Shown here piece by piece: positions 27,705 to 35,446 of a stretch of DNA of 64,000 nucleotides. Source of the stretch: Chitinivibrionales bacterium (lineage in GTDB: Bacteria; Fibrobacterota; Chitinivibrionia; Chitinivibrionales; WJKA01); the NCBI GenBank assembly GCA_014728295.1, contig WJLW01000117.1, positions 1-64,000 on the forward strand. Reading direction: 5' to 3'. Under the pieces are notes generated by a model, which did no database searches, was not told the origin of the DNA, and worked only from the letters and a program-made list of their open reading frames with translations. Within the stretch, counting starts at the first letter, position 1. Each line of letters begins with the position of its first letter. Position numbers and translations under genes: made by a program.

Positions 27705-28595
27705 TCAGCCGGAACGCACATTGCGCAAGCACGCTAATTCGACCAGGCTGTCCTTGGCCAATGCCGGCGCGTACCCCAGCGCGAATGCTTTACTGCTGTC
27801 CAGCGAAACGTCCGCTGGGCGGGGAGCAGGCGTTTTCATATCGCTTCTCTTTGCAGGGTTCAGTGAAACGCGTCGATGAAGAATTTGCGCCAGAAGTTCA
27901 CCGAACCCGCAACGGGAAAACCGCTCCCGCCCACCAAGGTGAAAGATACCCGATACTCCTTTTTCCAGCAGCAGCACGATGCCGTGTGCGGCGGAAATGG
28001 CCGAGACTATGGTGCGATACTCGTCGGCAAACAATGTCTGCTGCCGCCCCTGTTCGATTGCCGCAAGCATCGGCTGCAGGAAGCTGGACGCATGGGAAGG
28101 CGCATCGCCGAACATCAGCGGCAAGCGACATATCAGCGCCGAAGGGCACGCGTACCCAATTTTTATTTCGGCGGCGCGCTTTTGCCGACCATATCTGCTT
28201 AATGGATGTGCGGGATCGGTCTCTGTATAGGGTGCGTGTTCCCCGTCAAATACGAGATCGGTAGAAGTAAACACTAGTCGAACACCCTGCGCTGCGCACG
28301 CGCGGGCCAGTGCGTAGGGAACCTCGACATTGATTCGCTGCGTTGCTTGCGCATGGTGCTGGCAATAATTGGGATTGGCCTGTGCTGCGGCATGAATCAC
28401 ATAGTCGGGCTTGATTTCCTGCACAAGCTTGCCGACATGCGCGCAGTCGGCAAGGTCGAACATGCGGACGTCAACGTTTTCAAGTGTGCACGGATGCGTA
28501 TTGACAATACCGGTCGTCTGATAACGATTTGCTGCACTGCGGCAGATATTCCAGCCCAGAAATCCGCTCGCACCGGTAACCAGCAGGCGGCTCAT
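27705..28595 (-). CDS. RmlD-like NAD(P)-dependent sugar reductase
   Basis: SDR-fold protein of the dTDP-4-dehydrorhamnose reductase (RmlD substrate-binding) group. The Rossmann motif is GASGFLG at residues 7-13, VFTSTDLVFDG and the YxxxK motif YGRQK mark the active site, and CRLPLMFGD follows. The rest of the Rml pathway is absent, so the exact nucleotide sugar is unknown. It starts in the last four bases of the aldo/keto reductase gene (ATGA), which suggests the two act in one pathway. Confidence 0.8.
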   Translation of the reverse strand: MSRLLVTGASGFLGWNICRSAANRYQTTGIVNTHPCTLENVDVRMFDLADCAHVGKLVQEIKPDYVIHAAAQANPNYCQHHAQATQRINVEVPYALARACAAQGVRLVFTSTDLVFDGEHAPYTETDPAHPLSRYGRQKRAAEIKIGYACPSALICRLPLMFGDAPSHASSFLQPMLAAIEQGRQQTLFADEYRTIVSAISAAHGIVLLLEKGVSGIFHLGGRERFSRCGFGELLAQILHRRVSLNPAKRSDMKTPAPRPADVSLDSSKAFALGYAPALAKDSLVELACLRNVRSG

Positions 28596-29572
28596 GAAAT
28601 ACTCTCCCGCAGCGCCTGGTTGCGTTTGTCCAGCAACGACTGTACGGCGCCACGTTCATCGTCGGACAGTTTCCACGCTGCAGCTCGTGCCGTTTCGGTT
28701 ATCTGCGCGGGCCTGCGCGCCCCGACAATCGCGGCACTCACCTCGGGGTTGGCCAGCGTCCAGGCAACCGCCAATTGAGCAACGGTCCGTCCGGCATTTT
28801 CCGCTATCTTCTGTAAACCGGCAGTCAGCTCGAGATTGATGTCCAGTTGCCTTCCCTGAAAGAGTGGATCGTATTTGCGATGATCGTCCTGCGCAAAGCC
28901 GGCTACACGCCGGGCGTCAATAGCGCCCGTCAAGAGACCTTTCTGCAACGGGCTGTAGACGATCACCCCGATGCGCCCGGCGCTGCAAAACGGGAGAAGG
29001 TGGTGTTCGGCGTTTCGCTTGAGCATGCTGTAAGGCGGCTGCAAAGATGAGATCGGATGGATGCGATGCAGTGACTCCATCTGGGAAACACTGCAGTTGG
29101 ACAGACCCGCATATCGAATTTTTCCGATCTCCACCAGCCGGGCGAGCGTCTCCCAGCCTTCCGCCAGATGGCGTTCATCATTGGGCCAGTGGATCTGGTA
29201 CAAGTCAATTACATCGACGTTGAGCCGCTGCAGGCTCTGGTCAACTTCGCGAAGAATACTCTCACGCGTCAGGCAAAATTTTATTTTACGTCTTTGATTC
29301 CAGACTAATCCGCATTTTGTTGCAATTATCGGCCTGACGCCGACCGAGCGCAACGCTTTGCCAACGACGCTCTCCGATGTACCCAGCCCATAGATGGGGG
29401 CCGTATCAATCCAGTTCACCCCTTCCTCAAGCGCCCGGTGAATCGTTGCGACGGAATCTGCCTCATCCTGCGGCCCCCACGCATAAGCCCAGTTACCGCC
29501 ACCGATTGCCCAGCAGCCCAGACCAACCGGCGTGAGGCACAGTTCGGTTGTTCCCAAGCGATGTGTTTCCAT
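28592..29572 (-). CDS. Aldo/keto reductase
   Basis: 326-residue TIM-barrel NADPH oxidoreductase. The catalytic tetrad can be followed as Asp and Tyr in WIDTAPIYGLG, Lys in IIATKCGLVW and His in YQIHWPND. The C-terminal VGARRPAQI cofactor site is typical. The substrate is unknown. It lies 16 bases behind ispA and overlaps the RmlD-like gene by four bases. Confidence 0.9.
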   Translation of the reverse strand: METHRLGTTELCLTPVGLGCWAIGGGNWAYAWGPQDEADSVATIHRALEEGVNWIDTAPIYGLGTSESVVGKALRSVGVRPIIATKCGLVWNQRRKIKFCLTRESILREVDQSLQRLNVDVIDLYQIHWPNDERHLAEGWETLARLVEIGKIRYAGLSNCSVSQMESLHRIHPISSLQPPYSMLKRNAEHHLLPFCSAGRIGVIVYSPLQKGLLTGAIDARRVAGFAQDDHRKYDPLFQGRQLDINLELTAGLQKIAENAGRTVAQLAVAWTLANPEVSAAIVGARRPAQITETARAAAWKLSDDERGAVQSLLDKRNQALRESIS

Positions 29573-29588
29573 TTACGTGAGGCGATTG

Positions 29589-30464
29589 TTACGAAACGCG
29601 GTTGCGCACAAATTCGGCCAGCGACCGCAACACGGTTGCCTTCTCGCCGAAGGGCTTGAGCGCATCGGTAGCGCAGTCGACAAGACGGGTTGCGTACTGC
29701 TTTGATTCGACCATGCCGCAGATTGACGGATAGGTTGCTTTGCCCTGGGCCCGATCGCTTCCCGCATCCTTGCCGAGCTGTTCGGTGGTTCCTTCCTCGT
29801 CAAGAATGTCATCAACGACCTGAAAAGCCAGGCCAATGCACTTTCCATATTTGGTAAGATGCTGCAACGTAATTTCGTTTGCATCTGCCAGCATGGCTCC
29901 GGTGCGCACCGAAGCCCGGATGAGCGCGGCGGTCTTATTGGTATGGATATATTCTATTATCGACCGGTCAACCCGCTTGCCCTCCGATTCGATGTCAACG
30001 ACCTGACCGCCGATCATGCCACCGGTTCCAAGGGCACGCGAAATTTCCTTGATAATCTCCAGGTTACCCAGATTGGCCAGGCATTCGAATGCATAAATGC
30101 ACAAAGCGTCGCCGCCCAGCACGGCAAGCGCTTCGTTGAATGCTTTGTGGGCCGACAATTTGCCTCTGCGATAGTCATCATCGTCCATGCAGGGCAGATC
30201 GTCGTGTATGAGCGAAAAGGTATGCAACATCTCAAACGCCGCACCCGCCAGCACCGGCCGGTCATCGCCGAACGCACCGCCGCATATTTCCCAAGAAGCC
30301 ATGATCAGCGCGGGGCGTACGCGTTTGCCTCCCTCCAGCAAGGAATAGCGCATCAATTTATGAATCGATGCCGGGGTTTCGGTCTCGTCGGGCAACAATG
30401 CCTCAAGCCGCGGCTCCAGCACTTCGACGATGTTGGACAGATAGCGTTTGACCTCAGATTTCAT
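29589..30464 (-). CDS. ispA: Polyprenyl (farnesyl) diphosphate synthase
   Basis: Condenses IPP with allylic diphosphates. The first aspartate-rich motif is HDDLPCMDDDD (Asp88 and 89 first) and the second is DDILD near residue 225. The residue five before the first motif is Phe, which favours a short (farnesyl) product. 291 residues is normal. It overlaps xseB by 11 bases, the common xseB-ispA arrangement; dxs, often next, is not present. Confidence 0.93.
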   Translation of the reverse strand: MKSEVKRYLSNIVEVLEPRLEALLPDETETPASIHKLMRYSLLEGGKRVRPALIMASWEICGGAFGDDRPVLAGAAFEMLHTFSLIHDDLPCMDDDDYRRGKLSAHKAFNEALAVLGGDALCIYAFECLANLGNLEIIKEISRALGTGGMIGGQVVDIESEGKRVDRSIIEYIHTNKTAALIRASVRTGAMLADANEITLQHLTKYGKCIGLAFQVVDDILDEEGTTEQLGKDAGSDRAQGKATYPSICGMVESKQYATRLVDCATDALKPFGEKATVLRSLAEFVRNRVS

Positions 30465-30720
30465 CGTGCTCCCCGCCCGTCAGGGACTGCAATGAAATGC
30501 CCAGAGACTTTTCGATAAACTCGCCGTTTTCACCCTTGAGCAGCTCCGACAATTTGCCTTCTGCACTCTTCAAATGCCCCTCGCAGCGGCGCATCAGCTC
30601 AACTCCCTTTTCAAAGCAGGACAGAGCCTCGTCAAGTGTCAACTCATCGCGCTCGAGTTGTTCGATGATGCTTTCGAGTTCACCGAGGGACTTTTCGAAG
30701 GTTGTAGTATCGTTATTCAC
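30454..30720 (-). CDS. xseB: Exodeoxyribonuclease VII small subunit
   Basis: 88-residue helical subunit of the single-strand exonuclease VII. FEKSLGELESIIEQLE, DELTLDEALSCFEKG and the terminal LxxAExKL-like stretch are the family signature. The large subunit xseA, usually next to it, is not in this window. It overlaps ispA. Confidence 0.92.
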   Translation of the reverse strand: MNNDTTTFEKSLGELESIIEQLERDELTLDEALSCFEKGVELMRRCEGHLKSAEGKLSELLKGENGEFIEKSLGISLQSLTGGEHDEI

Positions 30721-30845
30721 GCGCGACTCGAGGATAGAAGATCAGGAGATTTTGCCTGTCGTTCCGAAGCACTGGCTTCCGCCTTTGAAAATAAAATCTG
30801 AACGCTCTTTTTGCGAATTGCCGATGTATTGTACGAATGTGCGAA

Positions 30846-31691
30846 TTACCTTCCGAAACGCAGCCGCACGCCGCACCAGTTGTCTTCGCCGCACATTTTG
30901 TCCACTTTCTTTTTAACACTCTCTATGTTGTAGCCGACCCGGCGCCACTCCAGTTTTGCATTTTGTTCGTCAAATAACAGATAACATGCCCGGTTATCGC
31001 GATCCCGCGGCTGGCCGACCGAACCGTCATTTATGATGTACTTCCGGTCCTTTTCAATCTGCAGAATATTGCCGCTGTCCTGGGGATAGTAGCAATCCAT
31101 TGATTCGGTAATAACGCAGGGATAGTGCGTGTGGCCGCAAAACACCAGCCAGTCGATTTTTTCAAACATTAACTGGATACGCTCCGGCTGCCACCATTGC
31201 GAATAGATGTCGGGAAAGATGTACTCATGAATCGGCTCAAGCGGTGAAGCATGCACATACGAAAGGTTGTTGTCTTTGAGACTGGCAGGAAGGGTCTCCA
31301 GAAAATGCCAGCGTTGTTCTGCCTGCTGTTCTTCTTTATGGCTGCGAGCGGCCTGAATGGAAGATGGCAGCTCCTGTCCGCTTTCGGTTGCGGAAAGATA
31401 TTCAGCGGCCTTGATACGCGCCGGCGCCATTTTCTCACGGGTAATTCTGATGACTTCGGCGGCAATCGGATTGAAGGAGAGCGGGCCGTGCAACAGGGCA
31501 TAATCGTGGTTGCCCATCAATGCGATATCGGACCGGCTCATCACCAGATCGGTACACGGCTCGGGATCGGGGCCATACCCGACAACGTCGCCAAGGCAGA
31601 TTATCTCATCGACATGTTGAGAATCAATATCCTTGAAGACGCTCTTGAGGGCCTCTAAATTGGCGTGTATATCGCTGATAAAAGCTTTCAT
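30846..31691 (-). CDS. Metallophosphoesterase
   Basis: Calcineurin-like phosphoesterase of 281 residues. The metal ligands are in SDIHAN, GDVVGYGPDP, GNHDYA and GHTHYP, so all five motifs are intact. It resembles the YfcE/diadenosine-tetraphosphatase-like single-domain enzymes, but the substrate cannot be told. The ATG at 31691 (AGGAAG upstream) was preferred to a longer frame. It is downstream of the sigma gene, beyond its terminator. Confidence 0.88.
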   Translation of the reverse strand: MKAFISDIHANLEALKSVFKDIDSQHVDEIICLGDVVGYGPDPEPCTDLVMSRSDIALMGNHDYALLHGPLSFNPIAAEVIRITREKMAPARIKAAEYLSATESGQELPSSIQAARSHKEEQQAEQRWHFLETLPASLKDNNLSYVHASPLEPIHEYIFPDIYSQWWQPERIQLMFEKIDWLVFCGHTHYPCVITESMDCYYPQDSGNILQIEKDRKYIINDGSVGQPRDRDNRACYLLFDEQNAKLEWRRVGYNIESVKKKVDKMCGEDNWCGVRLRFGR

Positions 31692-31773
31692 TGAGCTTCC
31701 TGTATAAACGTGCGGAGTTAACCTAAAATAATTAATTGACCCGTATTCTCTATGGTTTGGGTAGCTTTCCAGC

Positions 31774-31816
31774 AAATAAAAAAGGCCGGCGGAGCCATTG
31801 CCGTGTTCCGCCGGCC
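31774..31816 (-). terminator. Rho-independent terminator of the short sigma-factor gene
   Basis: A perfect 10-bp GC-rich stem (31784-31793 with 31807-31816, arms GGCCGGCGGA and its complement) and a 13-base loop, followed on the minus strand by TTTTTTATTT. It lies 26 bases after the sigma-gene stop. Confidence 0.9.
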
Positions 31817-31841
31817 ACCTGGTGCGTATTGCCTCACCTCA

Positions 31842-32693
31842 TCAGGAAGAAGCATAATCGCGTAAAAGCCGCTTCAGCGACTTGGTTCGCAATCGTTTCA
31901 AACCATTCTTTTTCACCTGCCGAACCCGCTCCCGGGTAAGGTTGAAGCGAGAGCCGATTTCGTCAAGAGTATGCGGTATGATACCGTCCAGCCCATAATA
32001 GAGGCGGATAATCTCTTTTTCCCTGGTTTCCAGAACGTTCAGCCACTGGTTGACGTTATCCTTGAGAGACTCCTCGTTTGTATTGAGGTCGGGCTGTTCG
32101 CTGCGCTTGTCTTTCATAAGATCAATCAGGCTGGTCTCTTCTTTTTCACTGACCGGCATGTCCAGTGAAACATGACGATTGCCGACGCGCAGGGAATCTT
32201 CTACTTTGCGTTTTGCCACCTGAAGCTCGTAGGCTATTTCGTCGGTGCCGGGCAAACGGTGATGCTTCTGGTAGAACTTCTCTTCGGTTTTGCCGATACG
32301 ATGAATGATTCCGACTTTGTTGAGCGGCAGATTGACGATGCGGGATTGCTCAGCCAGAGACTGCAGGATAGCCTGGCGAATCCACCACACGGCATATGAA
32401 ATAAACTTGAAATTTTTAGTTTCGTCAAACCGTTTTGCCGCACGGATGAGGCCAAGATTACCTTCGTTGATCAGATCACCCAGTGCCATGCCCTGATTTT
32501 GATAATTGCGGGCAACACTCACGACAAACCGCAGGTTGGCCTTGACCAGTTTGTCAAGTGCTTTGCGGTCGCCATTCTGGATGCGCTTTGCCAAACGGGC
32601 TTCCTCGGCTGAATTAACCGGCTGACAGTTTGCGATTTCTCTGAGATAGAGATCAAGGTACTCTTCATCGGATAGAAACTGAGTACGCTTCAT
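31842..32693 (-). CDS. Sigma-70 family RNA polymerase sigma factor (short RpoD/RpoS-like)
   Basis: 283-residue sigma factor with regions 1.2 (LYLREIANC), 2 (DLINEGNLGLIRAAKRFDE and YAVWWIRQAI), 3 and 4 (LDEIGSRFNLTRERVRQVK) but no region 1.1 and no non-conserved insert. This form is the primary sigma in Bacteroidetes/Chlorobi, but the window also encodes a longer RpoD next to dnaG, so here it is likely an alternative sigma. The -24/-12 promoter upstream supports conditional expression. ATG 32693 has AGGGA upstream. A strong terminator follows. Confidence 0.92.
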   Translation of the reverse strand: MKRTQFLSDEEYLDLYLREIANCQPVNSAEEARLAKRIQNGDRKALDKLVKANLRFVVSVARNYQNQGMALGDLINEGNLGLIRAAKRFDETKNFKFISYAVWWIRQAILQSLAEQSRIVNLPLNKVGIIHRIGKTEEKFYQKHHRLPGTDEIAYELQVAKRKVEDSLRVGNRHVSLDMPVSEKEETSLIDLMKDKRSEQPDLNTNEESLKDNVNQWLNVLETREKEIIRLYYGLDGIIPHTLDEIGSRFNLTRERVRQVKKNGLKRLRTKSLKRLLRDYASS

Positions 32694-32773
32694 AAGTTTT
32701 CCCTGCTTATTGTGATGCGGTTCTAACCAAAAATTACTGATTTTGCGAAAAGAATTTCGTGGATTCAAATATC

Positions 32774-32790
32774 TGCAAAAGTAGTGCCAA
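32774..32790 (-). promoter_or_regulatory. Sigma-54 (-24/-12) promoter of the short sigma gene
   Basis: Minus strand TTGGCAC-TACTT-TTGCA, a full match to the -24/-12 consensus with GG and GC separated by ten bases. Predicted start near 32763, giving a leader of about 70 bases before ATG 32693. Such promoters need an AAA+ activator bound upstream. Confidence 0.75.
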
Positions 32791-32830
32791 GGGGGAGTTT
32801 TTTCGAAAGGAGGTCGATTTAAGCGCTTGC

Positions 32831-32876
32831 ATTGGCCGGAAATGGCAGAACAATGTCAAGATTGGCCAATATTGAC
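32831..32876 (-). promoter_or_regulatory. Enhancer-like dyads upstream of the sigma-54 promoter
   Basis: A near-perfect 22-bp dyad at 32855-32876 has half-sites GTCAAnATTGG and CCAATnTTGAC, with 10 of 11 base pairs matched. A partial second copy (ATTGGCC, 32831-32837) lies 30 bp (about three helical turns) away. The main dyad is centred about 103 bp upstream of the predicted start, the usual distance for a sigma-54 activator site. Confidence 0.6.
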
Positions 32877-33087
32877 GGCAAAATTGCGAGGGGTGTCCAG
32901 TTTTTATGTATACAAATACATTGAATAAGTCCGGTGGCTATTTAATTTTGTCATCTTTGTGGCAATTGCGCGAATGCATTCCAATGCACACCATGCTCAA
33001 TTTTTTTTACGATCTTTTGTGGGGGAAGTGTATCCCCTGCTATGGGCCTGTCGGAATAGCTGCGAATCTTCGCGGATACCCAGCGTT

Positions 33088-33403
33088 TCACCCCCGCACA
33101 CGCGCCAGTGAAATGTCACCAAATCCCATAGCCCTGGCGGCATCCATCATCCGCACAATCGTATTATAGACTATCGTATCCTCACGTATCCTCACTGGCG
33201 ATGATGATGCTTTGCTTGTCGGGCGCGTCCGGTGTTGTGCGCTTGATCTGATAAAGCATGCTGTGCAGATATTCGCTGATGCGCATGTCTCTGACCTCAA
33301 AGTCGGCACTGTTGCGCACCACCACCTCCTGAGCATAGGTATCGCAGTTATAGATGCAAACTCGGGCCTTGGGTACATTATAGCAACGATTCCCGCTGCC
33401 CAA
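33088..33403 (-). pseudogene. ExbD/TolR-type protein remnant, frameshifted
   Basis: Minus-strand frames around 33190 join into the C-terminal periplasmic domain of ExbD. The 5' part (EVVVRNSADFEVRDM, YLHSMLYQIKR, IIIASEDT) breaks at a stop, and another frame continues with IVYNTIVRMMDAARAMGF and ISLARV. The break is a 10-bp tandem duplication; removing one copy restores a single reading frame. The N-terminal membrane helix expected of ExbD is missing, since a stop lies just upstream of 33403. So it is a decayed gene. No exbB neighbour is present. Confidence 0.75.
33176..33195. repeat. 10-bp tandem duplication inside the ExbD remnant
   Basis: GTATCCTCAC at 33176-33185 is repeated at 33186-33195. 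It causes the frameshift in the ExbD-like gene. Confidence 0.95.
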
Positions 33404-33418
33404 ATGTTACACTGAGAC

Positions 33419-33447
33419 TTGCAGAAATTTTCAGACTAACGTACAAT
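33419..33447 (+). promoter_or_regulatory. Sigma-70-type promoter of the 101-residue protein
   Basis: TTGCAG (33419-33424) and TACAAT (33442-33447) with a 17-base spacer. The leader would be about 36 bases and includes the AAGGAG ribosome site. Confidence 0.55.
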
Positions 33448-33489
33448 ATTACTCACGCGACGATTTGCATAATAACAAGGAGCGTTCCC

Positions 33490-33795
33490 ATGTCAAAGCG
33501 CTGGTATGACGGCTACGAAAAGCTTGCCTTTTATCTCGAGCAACTCAAAGGGATGGAGCATCAGCATCGCGACAAACTCATCAAAGCAATTCTGGAAATC
33601 ATTCGCGCAAAAGCGCCTCATTTGATGGAAGATTTCCTGCTTGAATTTCCGCTCGACATGCAGCGCCGTCGATGGTACGACCAGGACCCTTATTTATGGC
33701 TGATGATTAATGGAATGCGATTCGGAGAGGATGATCTCATCAAAGAGGTGATCGATTATTTCGAAAAGGCGCAGGGCGTCGAGCAACCCTCGTGA
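33490..33795 (+). CDS. Small uncharacterised acidic protein
   Basis: A 101-residue soluble protein rich in charged and aromatic residues (RRRWYDQDPYLWLMING). It has no signal peptide, membrane helix or recognised domain. The start follows AAGGAG at good spacing and a promoter candidate lies upstream, so it is very likely a real gene. It is probably lineage-specific. It is convergent with the thioredoxin gene, three bases away. Confidence 0.75.
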   Translation: MSKRWYDGYEKLAFYLEQLKGMEHQHRDKLIKAILEIIRAKAPHLMEDFLLEFPLDMQRRRWYDQDPYLWLMINGMRFGEDDLIKEVIDYFEKAQGVEQPS

Positions 33796-33798
33796 CGA

Positions 33799-34221
33799 TC
33801 AGGTATGCCCGTATTTCACGATCGCCTCCGCATATGCCCGGTAGGGTTGCACACCCATTAAGCCGTGCACGGCTTCTTTATTCTTTACAAACACAATAAG
33901 TGGTATGGAGCTGGCGCCAAATTCAGCCGCCAGTTTTCGATTGTAATCGATATTAACTTTGTAGAATTTTGCCCGGTCGTTATACTCTTGAGCGATCTCT
34001 TTCATGATGGGATCCAGCATCTTGCAGGGAGCGCACCAGTCGGCATAAAAGTCGATGACCAGCAGACTGTCCTTTGAACCGTCAAGAATCTGTTCGAACT
34101 GCTCATACGTCCGGATCTTATTGATTCCGGCCCTCGATTTTGCTTCATCCTTTGAGCAGAGGGTCAGCACAACAGCCATGAGTGCGCCAATACTGATAAT
34201 TCGGGAACATTTGATAATCAT
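33799..34221 (-). CDS. Thioredoxin-like (lipo)protein
   Basis: 140 residues with a short hydrophobic N-terminus ending in LTLC (Cys22), a weak lipobox, then a thioredoxin domain. The redox motif is WCAPC (Cys63, Cys66) and the cis-proline is in SIPLIV. It probably works in the periplasm or on a membrane surface in disulfide or redox repair. Neighbouring genes give no direct clue. Confidence 0.85.
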   Translation of the reverse strand: MIIKCSRIISIGALMAVVLTLCSKDEAKSRAGINKIRTYEQFEQILDGSKDSLLVIDFYADWCAPCKMLDPIMKEIAQEYNDRAKFYKVNIDYNRKLAAEFGASSIPLIVFVKNKEAVHGLMGVQPYRAYAEAIVKYGHT

Positions 34222-34297
34222 ACTGCTGCTTTCGATTGCCTATAAACTACAATAGTAGTGGTGATTTTGCAATAAGAAACCGCTTGATTTCGTGATT

Positions 34298-34323
34298 CAC
34301 TGCACTTTTATTGCTGTGCAGTG
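34298..34323. repeat. 8-bp inverted repeat upstream of the site-2 protease gene
   Basis: CACTGCAC (34298-34305) and GTGCAGTG (34316-34323) form a perfect hairpin or operator around a ten-base loop. No T-tract follows, so it is not a terminator. It is centred about 160 bp before the predicted start of the adjacent -24/-12-like promoter. Confidence 0.5.
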
Positions 34324-34445
34324 CAACATCGGCTGCTGAGAGTCACTGTTTGAAAAAGCGTTGCGCCCGTTGCAGAATGATACGCCCTTCCCGCAGAAAA
34401 AAGGAAAAACCTCATTTGGTGACCGGAATACGCAAAAAGCAATTA

Positions 34446-34461
34446 TGGCATCAGCATTGCG
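34446..34461 (+). promoter_or_regulatory. Sigma-54-like promoter for the site-2 protease gene
   Basis: TGGCA-TCAGCAT-TGC with GG (34447-34448) and GC (34459-34460) exactly ten bases apart. The -24 box is one base off consensus and the last base differs. The start would be near 34472, 26 bases before the ATG, with CAGGAG in between. Confidence 0.45.
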
Positions 34462-34497
34462 TAGTGTAACAGGTGAACAATCAACAGGAGAAAAACC

Positions 34498-35379
34498 ATG
34501 CAATGGAAATGGAAAATTGCTCAGATTAAAGGAATCGATATCTACCTGCACACGACATTTCTTTTCCTGCTTGCCCTCATTGCGCTGGACTCGTTGTTGC
34601 ATGGGTCGAATGTGATTGGTGCAGCAGGGAGCATCGTAACGATTGCTGCACTGTTCAGTATCGTTGTGATGCACGAACTGGGACATGCCTTGGCGGCGCG
34701 ACGATTTGGCATAGCAACGCGTGACATTACCCTCCTGCCCATAGGCGGGGTTGCCAGCCTTGAGCGAATGCCCGAGGACCCCAAAGCGGAGCTTGCCATT
34801 GCACTTGCCGGTCCGGCAGTCAATATTGCTCTGGCCGCGCTTTTCGCAATCATGCTCGCAATAACCACGGGCATGGCGGATTTTGCTGATGTGAATCCGC
34901 TGACGGGCGGCATTTTGTCACGTCTGATCGGCATCAATGTGGGACTGGCGCTGTTCAACTTGCTTCCGGCCTTTCCTATGGACGGCGGCAGAGTTCTCAG
35001 GGCCCTGATGGGATTCTGGAAAGACTACGTTTCGGCTACACGTATCGCCGCGTCTGTCGGCAAGGTGATGGCGGTCGCGTTTGGCATCATTGGCCTGTAC
35101 GCTAACCCGATGCTGGTTTTCATTGCTCTGTTCGTCTGGTTTGCCGGGTCCCAGGAATACGCTATGGTAAAAGCCAAATACGCCTATGCTGGTGCATCAT
35201 CAATGTTCACCGATATTTTTGGCGAGCGGTACTCGGCCCCACACCGGCGCTCCTCGCATCCACTCGAAGGAGTGTATCCTGCAGACCGCACCACTGCCCG
35301 GCAGCGGCGTCGCTGGAGAGAAAGCAGCATCGAAGACGCAACCTACTGGCCGGTCAACGACGAAAACCCGCGCCACTGA
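34498..35379 (+). CDS. Site-2 protease (M50 family)
   Basis: Intramembrane zinc metalloprotease of 293 residues with about five hydrophobic segments. The zinc site is HELGH (His59, Glu60, His63) and the third ligand is in PMDGGR. It lacks CBS or PDZ domains and has a hydrophilic Arg-rich tail (residues ~235-293). Group-3-type site-2 proteases release membrane-bound regulators; its substrate is unknown. ATG follows CAGGAG. Confidence 0.9.
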   Translation: MQWKWKIAQIKGIDIYLHTTFLFLLALIALDSLLHGSNVIGAAGSIVTIAALFSIVVMHELGHALAARRFGIATRDITLLPIGGVASLERMPEDPKAELAIALAGPAVNIALAALFAIMLAITTGMADFADVNPLTGGILSRLIGINVGLALFNLLPAFPMDGGRVLRALMGFWKDYVSATRIAASVGKVMAVAFGIIGLYANPMLVFIALFVWFAGSQEYAMVKAKYAYAGASSMFTDIFGERYSAPHRRSSHPLEGVYPADRTTARQRRRWRESSIEDATYWPVNDENPRH

Positions 35380-35446
35380 ATAGTCCTGAGCGGCCGGTAA
35401 TACATCCAAAGCAGGGGCAGGCCGGATTGTTTCGCGCGTGCACCGC

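Larger units (their letters stand above)
32694..33087. other. Regulatory gap upstream of the short sigma gene
   Basis: About 390 bases without a gene. It contains a ~70-base leader, a -24/-12 promoter and two enhancer-like boxes (listed separately). From 32877 to 33087 I see only AT-rich sequence with no further repeat I can support. Confidence 0.6.
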
